Below are positions 51,181-59,986 of a DNA stretch of 64,000 nucleotides, piece after piece; within the stretch, counting starts at the first letter, position 1, and each line of letters begins with the position of its first letter. Position numbers and translations under genes: made by a program. Below the pieces are notes generated by a model that had not been told where the DNA came from, made no database searches, and was given only the letters and a program-made list of their open reading frames with translations. The DNA comes from Cedecea selenatireducens (GTDB lineage Bacteria; Pseudomonadota; Gammaproteobacteria; Enterobacterales; Enterobacteriaceae). Location: assembly GCF_042138895.1 (NCBI RefSeq), contig NZ_JBHIKW010000004.1:124001-188000 (forward strand), read 5' to 3'.

Positions 51181-52596
51181 ATGCGCGTATTGATTAAAAA
51201 CGGCATTGTGGTCAACGCTGACGGCCAGGCAAAACAGGACCTCCTGATTGAGAATGGCCTGGTCAGCCAGCTTGCCGATGATATAGACGAAATCACCGTG
51301 GAGCAGCCCTGCGAAATTATCGATGCCAGCGGATGTTATGTGATGCCCGGCGGCGTTGATGTTCACACTCACTTCAATATTGATACCGGGCTGGCCCGCA
51401 GCTGCGACGACTTCTTTACCGGCACTCGCGCAGCGGCCTGCGGTGGCACGACCACTATTGTTGATCATATGGGCTTTGGTCCGGTGGGCTGCAGGTTGCG
51501 CCATCAGCTTGAAACCTACCATGGTTACGCAGCCTACAAAGCGGTTATCGATTACAGCTTTCACGGCGTGATTCAGCATATTAACCACGCCATCCTCGAT
51601 GAAATTCCAATGATGGTTGAAGCGGGGATCAGCAGCTTCAAGCTCTATCTCACCTACCAGTACAAACTCAACGATGATGAAGTACTTCAGGCGTTGCGGC
51701 ATCTGCATCGCGCCGGAGCTCTGGCCACCGTTCACCCTGAAAATGATGCCGCAATAGCCCGCAAACGCGCTGAGTTTTTAGCAGCAGGTAACACCGCCCC
51801 CCGCTATCACGCTCTTAGCCGTCCGTTAGAATGTGAAGCGGAAGCCATTGCCCGCATGATCAATCTCGCCCAGCTCGCAGGTAATGCACCGCTGTATATC
51901 GTGCATCTCTCTAACGGTCTGGGGCTGGAATATCTGCGTATTGCCCGTTCGCGCCACCAGCCGGTGTGGGTCGAAACCTGCCCGCAGTACCTCCTGCTGG
52001 ATGACCGCTGCTACGAACGTGAAGATGCGTTGAAGTATCTGCTCAGCCCACCACTGCGTAATGCCAGCAATAACGATGCGCTGTGGTGCGGCATTGCCGA
52101 GGGCCAAATTGACGTGCTGGCGACCGACCACTGTGCGTTTTCTATGGCGCAGCGGCTGCATCTTTCCGGCGGTGATTTTAGCCGCTGTCCGAATGGCCTG
52201 CCGGGCGTAGAAAACCGCCTGCTGCTGCTGTTTTCGCACGGCGTGATGACCGGGCGAATAACGCCTGAGCATTTTGTCTCGCTCACCAGTGCTAACCCGG
52301 CAAAACTCTTTGGCCTGTGGCCGCAAAAAGGTCGACTTGCTCCCGGAGCCGATGGCGATGTGGTGATTATCGATCCGCGTCGAACCACGACCATTCGCCA
52401 CGAAATGCTGCACGACAACGCAGATTATTCACCGTGGGAAGGCTTTGTCTGTCAGGGCTCTATTCGCCAGACTTTGTCTCACGGTCGGATAATTTTTAAT
52501 AACGGCAGCTTCACCGGCATCGCAGGTCAGGGGCGTTTTATCCGCCGAGCCCCCTTTTCCTCCGCCCATTTACCAATGCGCGGCAATGCATCCTAA
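51181..52596 (+). CDS. hyuA: Dihydropyrimidinase/hydantoinase-family HyuA
   Basis: Cyclic amidohydrolase of 471 residues. Metal ligands His62 and His64 are in GGVDVHTHFNID, the carboxylated Lys154 is in SSFKLYLTYQYK, and the later Asp is in VLATDHCAF. In E. coli HyuA hydrolyses hydantoins in vitro and is required for anaerobic urate breakdown, so it probably opens a ring intermediate. GGAG precedes ATG 51181. It is about ten residues longer than the E. coli protein, at the C-terminus. Confidence 0.93.
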   Translation: MRVLIKNGIVVNADGQAKQDLLIENGLVSQLADDIDEITVEQPCEIIDASGCYVMPGGVDVHTHFNIDTGLARSCDDFFTGTRAAACGGTTTIVDHMGFGPVGCRLRHQLETYHGYAAYKAVIDYSFHGVIQHINHAILDEIPMMVEAGISSFKLYLTYQYKLNDDEVLQALRHLHRAGALATVHPENDAAIARKRAEFLAAGNTAPRYHALSRPLECEAEAIARMINLAQLAGNAPLYIVHLSNGLGLEYLRIARSRHQPVWVETCPQYLLLDDRCYEREDALKYLLSPPLRNASNNDALWCGIAEGQIDVLATDHCAFSMAQRLHLSGGDFSRCPNGLPGVENRLLLLFSHGVMTGRITPEHFVSLTSANPAKLFGLWPQKGRLAPGADGDVVIIDPRRTTTIRHEMLHDNADYSPWEGFVCQGSIRQTLSHGRIIFNNGSFTGIAGQGRFIRRAPFSSAHLPMRGNAS

Positions 52597-52608
52597 AGTG
52601 AGGAATCC

Positions 52609-53541
52609 ATGAGTAAAAGAATTGTGCTCGCCCTCGGCGGCAACGCCTTAGGCGAGGATCTGGCCGGGCAAATGCAGGCCGTAAAACAAACATCGCAAGC
52701 TATCGTCGACCTGATTGCTCAAGGCCATCAGGTCGTCGTCACCCACGGTAATGGGCCGCAGGTAGGGATGATTAACCTGGCTTTCGAAGCCGCCGCCAAA
52801 ACCGATGCACATACGCCAATGCTGCCGATGTCGGTCTGTGTGGCACTCAGCCAGGGTTACATTGGTTACGATCTCCAAAACGCTCTGCGTGAAGAGTTAC
52901 TGTCTCGCAATATGCATATTCCTGTGGCGACGCTGATTACTCAGGTGGAAGTGGACGCCAACGATCCCGCGTTCAATAATCCAACCAAACCTATCGGTTC
53001 GTTTTTCAACAAGGAAGAGGCCGACCAGCTTTCCCTTAAGGGGTATGTGCTGAAAGAAGATGCCGGACGTGGCTACCGCCGGGTCGTCGCCTCGCCAAAA
53101 CCGATTGATATCATTGAAAAAGAAACGGTTAAAGCGATGATGGATGCCTGCCACGTAGTGATCACCGCCGGCGGCGGCGGGATCCCGGTGATCCGCGAAG
53201 GTAACCATCTGCGGGGCGCTAGCGCGGTTATCGACAAAGACTGGGCCAGTGCCAGGCTGGCGGCGATGATTGACGCAGATATGCTGATAATCCTTACGGC
53301 GGTGGAAAAAGTGGCCATCAACTTCGGTAAGCCAAACGAACAGTGGCTGGATAATTTGTCGCTGAGCGATGCCGAGCGATTTATTGCTGCAGGCCATTTC
53401 GCCAAAGGTTCAATGTTGCCGAAGGTGGAGGCCGCCGCTTTTTTTGCCCGTTCACGCCCTGGTCGCAAAGCGCTGATCACCGTATTGAGTAAAGCAAAAG
53501 AAGGTATTGAGGGTAAAACAGGGACCGTCATTCAGGGGTAG
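52609..53541 (+). CDS. yqeA: Carbamate kinase-like YqeA
   Basis: Amino-acid-kinase-family protein of 310 residues. The N-terminal ALGGNALG, VVTHGNGPQVG, and C-terminal FAKGSMLPKVEAA segments are those of carbamate kinases. It would make ATP, CO2 and ammonia from carbamoyl phosphate released by the pathway, conserving energy under anaerobic conditions. It is the last gene of the ygeW operon, 12 bases after hyuA. Confidence 0.93.
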   Translation: MSKRIVLALGGNALGEDLAGQMQAVKQTSQAIVDLIAQGHQVVVTHGNGPQVGMINLAFEAAAKTDAHTPMLPMSVCVALSQGYIGYDLQNALREELLSRNMHIPVATLITQVEVDANDPAFNNPTKPIGSFFNKEEADQLSLKGYVLKEDAGRGYRRVVASPKPIDIIEKETVKAMMDACHVVITAGGGGIPVIREGNHLRGASAVIDKDWASARLAAMIDADMLIILTAVEKVAINFGKPNEQWLDNLSLSDAERFIAAGHFAKGSMLPKVEAAAFFARSRPGRKALITVLSKAKEGIEGKTGTVIQG

Positions 53542-53552
53542 GTTAACTAATC

Positions 53553-53582
53553 TGGCCCACACATTACACAGCGTGTCGGCCA
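53553..53582. terminator. Hairpin between convergent yqeA and yqeB
   Basis: TGGCC and ACAC arms pair with GTGT and GGCCA, with one C-C mismatch, in the short gap between the two converging genes. AT-rich flanks surround it. It is a plausible bidirectional terminator, though without a clean T-run. Confidence 0.4.
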
Positions 53583-53598
53583 AATTAACAAAGCGAGA

Positions 53599-55224
53599 TC
53601 AGGCCATCGTCAGTAACGTTTTATTCTTCTTCACGTTTTGATTCATTAAGGTCATCAATGCCTCAAGCACCCCACCGCCTATCGCACGGGCTTTATCCGA
53701 CACGCTGGTGTAATCCGCTTTCTCGCCCCGAGGATCGATATCACTGATCTTAAAACCGGTATCCACCACCAGCCCGTCGTTCAATAAGCCTCGAACCATG
53801 CCGCTTAACGGTGCCAGGATCTCTACATCGCCTACGGTAGCAATCACCTCACCTTCACTGACAATATCCCCCAACTGCACTCGGGAACACATTACGCCCG
53901 CACCCGGCGAGCGAATCACCCGCCTTGAGGTGTGCCCCATGATATTCCCCGGTACGCCAGTATTTTCCTGCGACCGGCCCTCATATATGACCTTCCCCAG
54001 CCAGTGACCGCGATTCGTTTCAATCACTGCGTGGCAGTCCTGCCCGGCGTTAAAGCCAGGACCAAGCGCGATAACCGCCGGCGCCAGTTCCCGGTGCGTG
54101 CCCAGGTTTTCTTTCGCCAGGATAGCATCCACCACACAGCCTGGCTGCAGTTCCTGAAGGGATTCGCATAGCGGGTCGACAAGCACCGGAATCTCGCCAT
54201 TATCCGCAAGCCGCAGCGCTTCCTGCGCCGTGGAGACACGTTTCGCTTTTACCCCTTCAACCGTCATTTCACCGTCAAATACCGCCTGAGCAAACGCAAC
54301 GGTACGGCGGATAACCGTGGGTTTTTCAACTTCCAGCATGATGACCTTAAAGCCCGCGTGCCATAGCCGCAGCGCCACGCCGGTGGCGATATCGCCAGCG
54401 CCACGGATCGCAACCCGCAGCGGCCGGGACGGTATTTCCGTGCTCATCATCAGCCCGCCTGGAGCCTTGTTTTTAAACTGTAAAATCTCGGCCAGCACGC
54501 TTATGGCAATCTCATTCGGCGTTTCTGCGCCAATGTTATAGCCCACCGGGGCATGTAATCGGGCAATTTTCTCTTCCGCCACGCCGTTTTCACGCAGCTG
54601 GCGCAAAAAGACCTGCACCTTACGTTGGCTCGCCAGCAGCCCCAGCCAGGCGCCTGGCAGCTCTATAAGCCGGTCTAAGGCTTCACGATCTTTATTATTG
54701 GTGGCAATCAGCACAAAATTATCGGGGCGAATTGCCAGTTTTTCGACCGCAGCACTGAAGGTGTCCGCATGTAGTAGTTGCGTTAGCGGAGGGAAAAATA
54801 CAGGATTAAGGCTTTCCGGATAGATATCCGCCACCGAGATTTCAAATCCCAGCAGCGCTGCACTTTGGGCGACTGCTCGGTTAACGTGCCCTGCGCCAAT
54901 AAGTACCAGCCGCGGGCGCAGGCCGTGAACGCTGATATATACCGACATCGCACCGCCGCAGTCAGAGCCCACGGCGTCGTTGCCGTTTCTCACCATACGG
55001 CCATGAAACATTCTCGAAGCTTTTTCATTTATTGCTTCAAGCGCTTCATCAATGACCCTGCGCTCCACCATGCCGCCTCCGATAGTTCCCAGGATACTGC
55101 CATCATCGAGGATCAGCATTTGAGCGGAATGCCGTGGCGTGGAGCCTCTGCTATCGACAATCTGAGCCAAAGCAAAGGGACGGTTTTGTTCTTCCAGTCT
55201 TGCAGCTTCTGAGAAAATATTCAT
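53599..55224 (-). CDS. yqeB: XdhC-like Rossmann protein YqeB (Mo-hydroxylase maturation)
   Basis: Protein of 541 residues. The N-terminal XdhC/CoxI domain (DSRGSTPRHSAQMLI, GTIGGGMVE) is followed by an XdhC-type Rossmann domain (LVLIGAGHVNRAVAQ) and a second unit (RVAIRGAGDIATGVALRLWHAGF). It belongs to the YqeB/EF2563 group linked to selenium-dependent molybdenum hydroxylases. ATG 55224 matches the E. coli start. It is on the minus strand, following yqeC by 42 bases. Its usual enzyme, XdhD, is not in the window. Confidence 0.9.
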   Translation of the reverse strand: MNIFSEAARLEEQNRPFALAQIVDSRGSTPRHSAQMLILDDGSILGTIGGGMVERRVIDEALEAINEKASRMFHGRMVRNGNDAVGSDCGGAMSVYISVHGLRPRLVLIGAGHVNRAVAQSAALLGFEISVADIYPESLNPVFFPPLTQLLHADTFSAAVEKLAIRPDNFVLIATNNKDREALDRLIELPGAWLGLLASQRKVQVFLRQLRENGVAEEKIARLHAPVGYNIGAETPNEIAISVLAEILQFKNKAPGGLMMSTEIPSRPLRVAIRGAGDIATGVALRLWHAGFKVIMLEVEKPTVIRRTVAFAQAVFDGEMTVEGVKAKRVSTAQEALRLADNGEIPVLVDPLCESLQELQPGCVVDAILAKENLGTHRELAPAVIALGPGFNAGQDCHAVIETNRGHWLGKVIYEGRSQENTGVPGNIMGHTSRRVIRSPGAGVMCSRVQLGDIVSEGEVIATVGDVEILAPLSGMVRGLLNDGLVVDTGFKISDIDPRGEKADYTSVSDKARAIGGGVLEALMTLMNQNVKKNKTLLTMA

Positions 55225-55266
55225 AACAACCTCAAATGGATATCCTTTCATTACCCCGAAATGGAG

Positions 55267-56025
55267 TCACTTTCTCACTCGTCTGCGCGTAATGGCCTGG
55301 TTCTCCTGTACCGACCCGGCCCATATCACGTCTACCGCACCGCCTGTCAACAGATCACCTTCCTGTAAATTCTCATTTTGAGAAAGTTGGTTAAGCAGCC
55401 AGATGCGTCGACAACCCGGCGGTGTTCCTTTGAACGCGCCCTGTGGATGTTGAATCAGGCGATGCAGCATGGGCCAATTCAGCCTGTCACCCTCGGAGGA
55501 ACCGGTTATGCGGGAAAAAAAAGGCCAGCGATGCACTGTCGCTGGCCCAAGGGCTTTTCCAAGCATACCAGCGCCCGTGATAGCAACTACGCAACAACAG
55601 GATAATGGGATGCAAGGTTCATGCTCATTTGGCGCTTTTATGGCAAAACCGTGAGCACCGTCCGCTTCTACCAGCACAACGTCAACATTACCTGCAGCCA
55701 GCAAGGCATCAAGCTGCGCGGGCGTAAAACCTTTGACCTTGCCCACGTTCGGTAACCAGGCTGAAAAACAAGCTTGCAGAGGGCTTTGCCATACCTCTGC
55801 GGGTAAAGCCAGGGGATCGCAACAGAAGGTAACCGGCAGGTGCCGCGGCAGGAACATATGAGTGGTGGTAGTTAGCAGAACTCGTCGCCCTGCCTGCTGC
55901 AATACCCTCGCCAGCCATAATAAAGTACTGGTTTTCCCTCCCGCCCCAACGGCAGAAATTAGCAACGGGCCGACGGTGACGTTTAAATCACAAAAAAGTA
56001 CGCCTGCGTGAGGTATATTTTCCAT
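55267..56025 (-). CDS. yqeC: P-loop protein YqeC (Mo-hydroxylase maturation)
   Basis: Protein of 252 residues with a P-loop GAGGKT (27-32) and LLTTTTHMF and LVEADGAHG segments, as in E. coli YqeC. The family co-occurs with selenium-dependent molybdenum hydroxylases, and its exact reaction is unknown. ATG 56025 was chosen; the frame upstream overlaps mocA antisense. It is divergent from mocA across 34 bases. Confidence 0.88.
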   Translation of the reverse strand: MENIPHAGVLFCDLNVTVGPLLISAVGAGGKTSTLLWLARVLQQAGRRVLLTTTTHMFLPRHLPVTFCCDPLALPAEVWQSPLQACFSAWLPNVGKVKGFTPAQLDALLAAGNVDVVLVEADGAHGFAIKAPNEHEPCIPLSCCCVVAITGAGMLGKALGPATVHRWPFFSRITGSSEGDRLNWPMLHRLIQHPQGAFKGTPPGCRRIWLLNQLSQNENLQEGDLLTGGAVDVIWAGSVQENQAITRRRVRK

Positions 56026-56059
56026 TGTGTTTTGACGACTCCATAATGTTGAAGGGTAT

Positions 56060-56647
56060 ATGAAACAAGTCGACTGTATTATTCCTGCTGCAGGCCTTTC
56101 TTCACGCATGCGCCAATGGAAAATGATGTTACCCTGGCACAGTGGCACAATACTTGACGCAAGCATTAAAAATGCGCAGCAATTTTGTTCGCATATCATT
56201 CTGGTGACAGGTCATCGCCATGAAGAGCTTGAAGCTCGATATTTTCGACAACCCGGCATTACCCTTGTTCATAATCCAGATTATCAACAAGGGCTTTTTT
56301 CATCGGTATCCGCGGGCGTAAATAAGGCCGAGGCAGATTATTGTTTTATTAGCCACGGAGATTTACCCTGCCTGCATTTGGATGTATTCAAATCACTGTG
56401 GGAACAACGAATTAATGGCGCATTACTGCCTCAGTACCAGGGGAGGCCGGGCCACCCAATTCTGGCGAAACGTGATGTTTTGCAGAAATGTTTACAACAC
56501 TATAGCGGGCAGTCAGTTCGTTGCGCCCTCCTGGCCAACAAGCATAAAATTATAGCGCTGGATTATCCTGAAATTATTTTTGATGTCGACACACCAGAAG
56601 ACTTCAGCCGCCTGCAGGATTATCAAAAGCCCCCCAACCGTCAGTGA
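56060..56647 (+). CDS. mocA: Molybdenum cofactor cytidylyltransferase MocA
   Basis: Nucleotidyltransferase of 195 residues. The signature IIPAAGLSSRM is followed by KMMLPW and, later, SHGDLPCL and the GRPGHPIL loop. MocA adds CMP to molybdopterin to form the MCD cofactor for enzymes of the xanthine dehydrogenase family. It is divergent from yqeC and separated from ygfK by a sigma-54 promoter region. Confidence 0.92.
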   Translation: MKQVDCIIPAAGLSSRMRQWKMMLPWHSGTILDASIKNAQQFCSHIILVTGHRHEELEARYFRQPGITLVHNPDYQQGLFSSVSAGVNKAEADYCFISHGDLPCLHLDVFKSLWEQRINGALLPQYQGRPGHPILAKRDVLQKCLQHYSGQSVRCALLANKHKIIALDYPEIIFDVDTPEDFSRLQDYQKPPNRQ

Positions 56648-56665
56648 AATTATCATATTGATAGG
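56648..56665. promoter_or_regulatory. Candidate YgeV upstream activating site (ygfK side)
   Basis: AATTATCATATTGAT (56648-56662) is the exact reverse complement of 47131-47145 in the ygeV-ygeW region. The core is TATCA-N3-TGATA. It lies about 150 bases upstream of the ygfK sigma-54 promoter, a usual enhancer distance. Confidence 0.6.
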
Positions 56666-56811
56666 TAAGTATTGTTTTTGAGAAATAGGGGAAGAAGATT
56701 TTATTAAGTGATTTTAATTCGTATTTCCGCGCCCCGCTCTGGTTCACAAACCCCAAACAACATTAGATCTCACTCACAATATTTTGCCGTCTCAATCATA
56801 TAAAAAATACC

Positions 56812-56827
56812 TGGTGTGATTGTTGCT
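56812..56827 (+). promoter_or_regulatory. Sigma-54 promoter of ygfK-ssnA
   Basis: TGGTGTG-ATTG-TTGCT has GG and GC 10 bases apart and a perfect -12 half, 67 bases before the ygfK start. It argues that GTG 56816, in frame with ygfK, is not used, since it lies inside the promoter. Confidence 0.68.
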
Positions 56828-56893
56828 ACTCCTCTCCCTAACCGCCGGTTCTCCGGCTTATTCGATTTAACAGGTCAGCCTAAGGAGAGGATT

Positions 56894-59800
56894 ATGGGAG
56901 ATATCATGCGCCCCGTTCCGTTTGAGGATTTATTGACGCGCATTTTTGATGAATACCACAATCACCGGTCTATCTTCGGTATTCCAGAACAGCAGTTTTA
57001 TTCCCCCGCCAGCCAACAGCGCCTGAGTGTTTTTGGCGAGACGTGCGTAACCCCTGTTGGCCCGGCTGCCGGGCCGCACACTCAGCTGGCGCAAAACATT
57101 ATTACCGCCTGGCTGACCGGCGGGAGGTTTATTGAGCTGAAAACGGTTCAAATCCTCGACCGGCTGGAACTGGAAAAACCTTGTATCGATGCGGAAGATG
57201 AATGCTTTAACACCGAATGGTCGACGGAATTCACGCTTCTGAAGGCGTGGGATGAATATCTGAAAGCCTGGTTTATCCTGCATCTGCTGGAGAAAGTGCT
57301 GCCGCTAACGCCGGTGAAAGAAGGTAAATCGTTTATTTTCAATATGAGCGTCGGCTACAACCTGGACGGCATTAAACAACCTGCGATGCAGCAGTTTATC
57401 GATAACATGATGAACGCCGCCGGCCATCCAAAATTTGAGCAATACCGTGAAACGCTCAACCGTTGGCTGCACAATACCGACTTCTGCGCCCGTTATCCGC
57501 ACCCTGAACTAAAGACGCTGAGCCAGTGTATCCCGGCAGATATGGTTCATGGCGTTACGCTATCGACAATGCACGGCTGCCCGCCGGACGAAATCGAAGC
57601 GATTTGCCGCTATATGCTGGAAGACAAACAGCTTAATACCTTTGTGAAGCTCAACCCAACGCTGCTGGGCTATCCACGTGTGCGTGAAATACTCGATAGC
57701 TGCGGCTTTGATTACATTGGCCTTAATGAAGAATCGTTTGATCATGACCTGAAAATTGGCCAGGCGCTGGCGATGCTGCAGCGCCTGATGCAGTTAGCGA
57801 AAACGAAGAACCTTGGCTTCGGCGTGAAGCTGACCAACACGCTGGGCACGGTGAACAACAAAGGCGCGCTGCCGGGCGATGAAATGTATATGTCCGGGCG
57901 TGCCCTGTTCCCACTCTCTATCAACGTCGCAGCCCTGCTTTCCCGCGAATTTGACGGCAAACTGCCTATTTCCTATTCCGGGGGGGCGAACCAGCTTAAT
58001 ATCCGCGAAATTTTCGAAACCGGTATTCGCCCCATCACAATGGCAACGGATCTGCTTAAACCGGGCGGTTATCTGCGCCTGAGCGAGTGTCTGCGTGAGC
58101 TGGAGCAGTCCGATGGCTGGAATATGACGCAGGTTGATGTTGTCCGACTGAATGCGCTTGCAGAGAAATCCGTTAGCATGGCGTATACCCAGAAACAGTG
58201 GAAACCGGACGACCGCATTGACGTGGGCGAAAAATTACCGATGACCGACTGTTATGTCGCCCCCTGCGTTACCGCCTGCGCCATCAAGCAGGACATTCCG
58301 GAATACATTCGGCTGATGGGTGAACAACGCTATGCCGATGCCCTGGAGCTTATCTACCAGCGTAACGCGCTGCCGGCGATCACCGGCCATATTTGCGATC
58401 ACCAGTGCCAGTACAACTGTACCCGCCTGGATTACGATAGCGCACTGAACATCCGCGAGATGAAAAAAATCGCCCTCGAAAAAGGCTGGAATGAATACCG
58501 GCAGCGCTGGCATAAACCTGCGGGCTCCGGGATGCGGCACCCGGTGGCGGTGATTGGGGCGGGCCCGGCCGGGCTGGCCGCGGGGTACTTCCTCGCCCGC
58601 TCAGGTTACAGTGTCACGTTATTTGAGAGGGAAACTAATGCCGGTGGCGTAGTACGTAATATCATTCCGCAATTCCGTATTCCCGGCGAACTAATCCAGC
58701 AGGATATTGATTTTGTTGTGAACCACGGCGTTAACATCGTTTACGGATGCGACCCACAACTGAGTGTCGAAAAGCTTCAACAACAGGGTTTCCGCTACGT
58801 ACTGATCGGCACAGGAACCGATAAAAACAGCGGCGTGAAGCTACACGGCGATAACCAGAACGTGCATAAGTCGCTTCAGTTCCTGCGTGAATTTAACCGT
58901 GGAGATAACCTCCATCTCGGCAAACATGTCGCTGTCGTTGGCGCCGGGAATACCGCGATGGACTGTGCCCGTGCTGCGCTCCGCGTACCCGGCGTAGAAA
59001 AAGCGACCGTGATTTACCGCCGCTCTCAGCAAGAGATGCCCGCGTGGCGCGAAGAGTACGAAGAAGCGGTACATGATGGCGTAGCGTTCCGGTTCCTCAA
59101 TAACCCGGAACAGTTCGACGCCGACGGCACGCTGACCGTGCGCATTATGGCTTTGGGTGAAATGGACGACAAAGGTCGCCGTCGCCCGGTTGAAACCGAA
59201 GAAACCTGTACCCTGCAGGTCGACACGTTGATTACTGCCATAGGCGAACAGCAGGACGGCGAAGCGCTGGCTGCGATGGGCATTCCGCTGGATGAACACG
59301 GCTGGCCAGAAGTTAACGCCGACGGTGAAACTCGTCATTCTGGCGTATTCCTGATTGGCGACGTCCAGCGCGGCCCTTCCTCCATTGTTTCCGCCATCGG
59401 CAATGCTCGTCGCGCCACCGACACCATTCTGGCCCGGGAGAACATTCGCAGCCATCACGGTGAAAAGCGCTGGAATAACGTCGATCCTGCGGAAGTCTAT
59501 CGTCGCAAAGGCACCATCGTCGTGGCGCAGGCGGATAAAGACGACCGCGATGCCTTTGCCGCCCAGGAGGCTGCACGCTGCCTGGAATGTAATTATGTGT
59601 GCAGCAAATGTGTCGACGTTTGCCCGAACCGCGCCAATGTTTCTATTGCCGTACCCGGCTTCCAGAACAGGTATCAAACTCTACACCTCGATGCTTACTG
59701 CAACGAATGCGGCAACTGCGCTCAGTTCTGTCCGTGGCAAGGCAAGCCATACAAAGACAAAATTACCGTCTTTAGCCTGCCTCAGGACTTCAACAACAGC

Positions 59801-59986
59801 AGCAATCCGGGGTTCCTGGTTGAAGGCAACCGCGTACATATCCGCCAGGAGGAACGGACCTGGCTGTTAACTCTTGATGAACGAGGGCAGTTTACCAGGA
59901 TACCGCCTCAGTTGGATGATATGTGCCGCATCATCAGCCACATCCACCGTCACCATCATTACCTGCTGGGAGTCGTTGAAGCATGA
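56894..59986 (+). CDS. ygfK: YgfK, large FAD/Fe-S oxidoreductase of urate catabolism
   Basis: Protein of 1030 residues, formerly annotated putative selenate reductase subunit. It has an N-terminal TIM-barrel-like domain (about 1-430), a GltD-like middle with Fe-S Cys and two dinucleotide folds (VAVIGAGPAGLAAGYFL near 550; VAVVGAGNTAMDCARA), and a C-terminal 2x[4Fe-4S] ferredoxin (CLECNYVCSKCVDVCPNRANV near 895 and CNECGNCAQFCPW). It should move electrons to a purine-derived substrate in the cytoplasm. ATG 56894 has AAGGAGAGG and matches the E. coli start. Its stop overlaps the ssnA start by four bases. Confidence 0.93.
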   Translation: MGDIMRPVPFEDLLTRIFDEYHNHRSIFGIPEQQFYSPASQQRLSVFGETCVTPVGPAAGPHTQLAQNIITAWLTGGRFIELKTVQILDRLELEKPCIDAEDECFNTEWSTEFTLLKAWDEYLKAWFILHLLEKVLPLTPVKEGKSFIFNMSVGYNLDGIKQPAMQQFIDNMMNAAGHPKFEQYRETLNRWLHNTDFCARYPHPELKTLSQCIPADMVHGVTLSTMHGCPPDEIEAICRYMLEDKQLNTFVKLNPTLLGYPRVREILDSCGFDYIGLNEESFDHDLKIGQALAMLQRLMQLAKTKNLGFGVKLTNTLGTVNNKGALPGDEMYMSGRALFPLSINVAALLSREFDGKLPISYSGGANQLNIREIFETGIRPITMATDLLKPGGYLRLSECLRELEQSDGWNMTQVDVVRLNALAEKSVSMAYTQKQWKPDDRIDVGEKLPMTDCYVAPCVTACAIKQDIPEYIRLMGEQRYADALELIYQRNALPAITGHICDHQCQYNCTRLDYDSALNIREMKKIALEKGWNEYRQRWHKPAGSGMRHPVAVIGAGPAGLAAGYFLARSGYSVTLFERETNAGGVVRNIIPQFRIPGELIQQDIDFVVNHGVNIVYGCDPQLSVEKLQQQGFRYVLIGTGTDKNSGVKLHGDNQNVHKSLQFLREFNRGDNLHLGKHVAVVGAGNTAMDCARAALRVPGVEKATVIYRRSQQEMPAWREEYEEAVHDGVAFRFLNNPEQFDADGTLTVRIMALGEMDDKGRRRPVETEETCTLQVDTLITAIGEQQDGEALAAMGIPLDEHGWPEVNADGETRHSGVFLIGDVQRGPSSIVSAIGNARRATDTILARENIRSHHGEKRWNNVDPAEVYRRKGTIVVAQADKDDRDAFAAQEAARCLECNYVCSKCVDVCPNRANVSIAVPGFQNRYQTLHLDAYCNECGNCAQFCPWQGKPYKDKITVFSLPQDFNNSSNPGFLVEGNRVHIRQEERTWLLTLDERGQFTRIPPQLDDMCRIISHIHRHHHYLLGVVEA

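Noticed and set aside
58841..59677. Antisense frame of 278 codons within ygfK
   Set aside because: It lies over the conserved FAD and ferredoxin parts of YgfK and has no family features.
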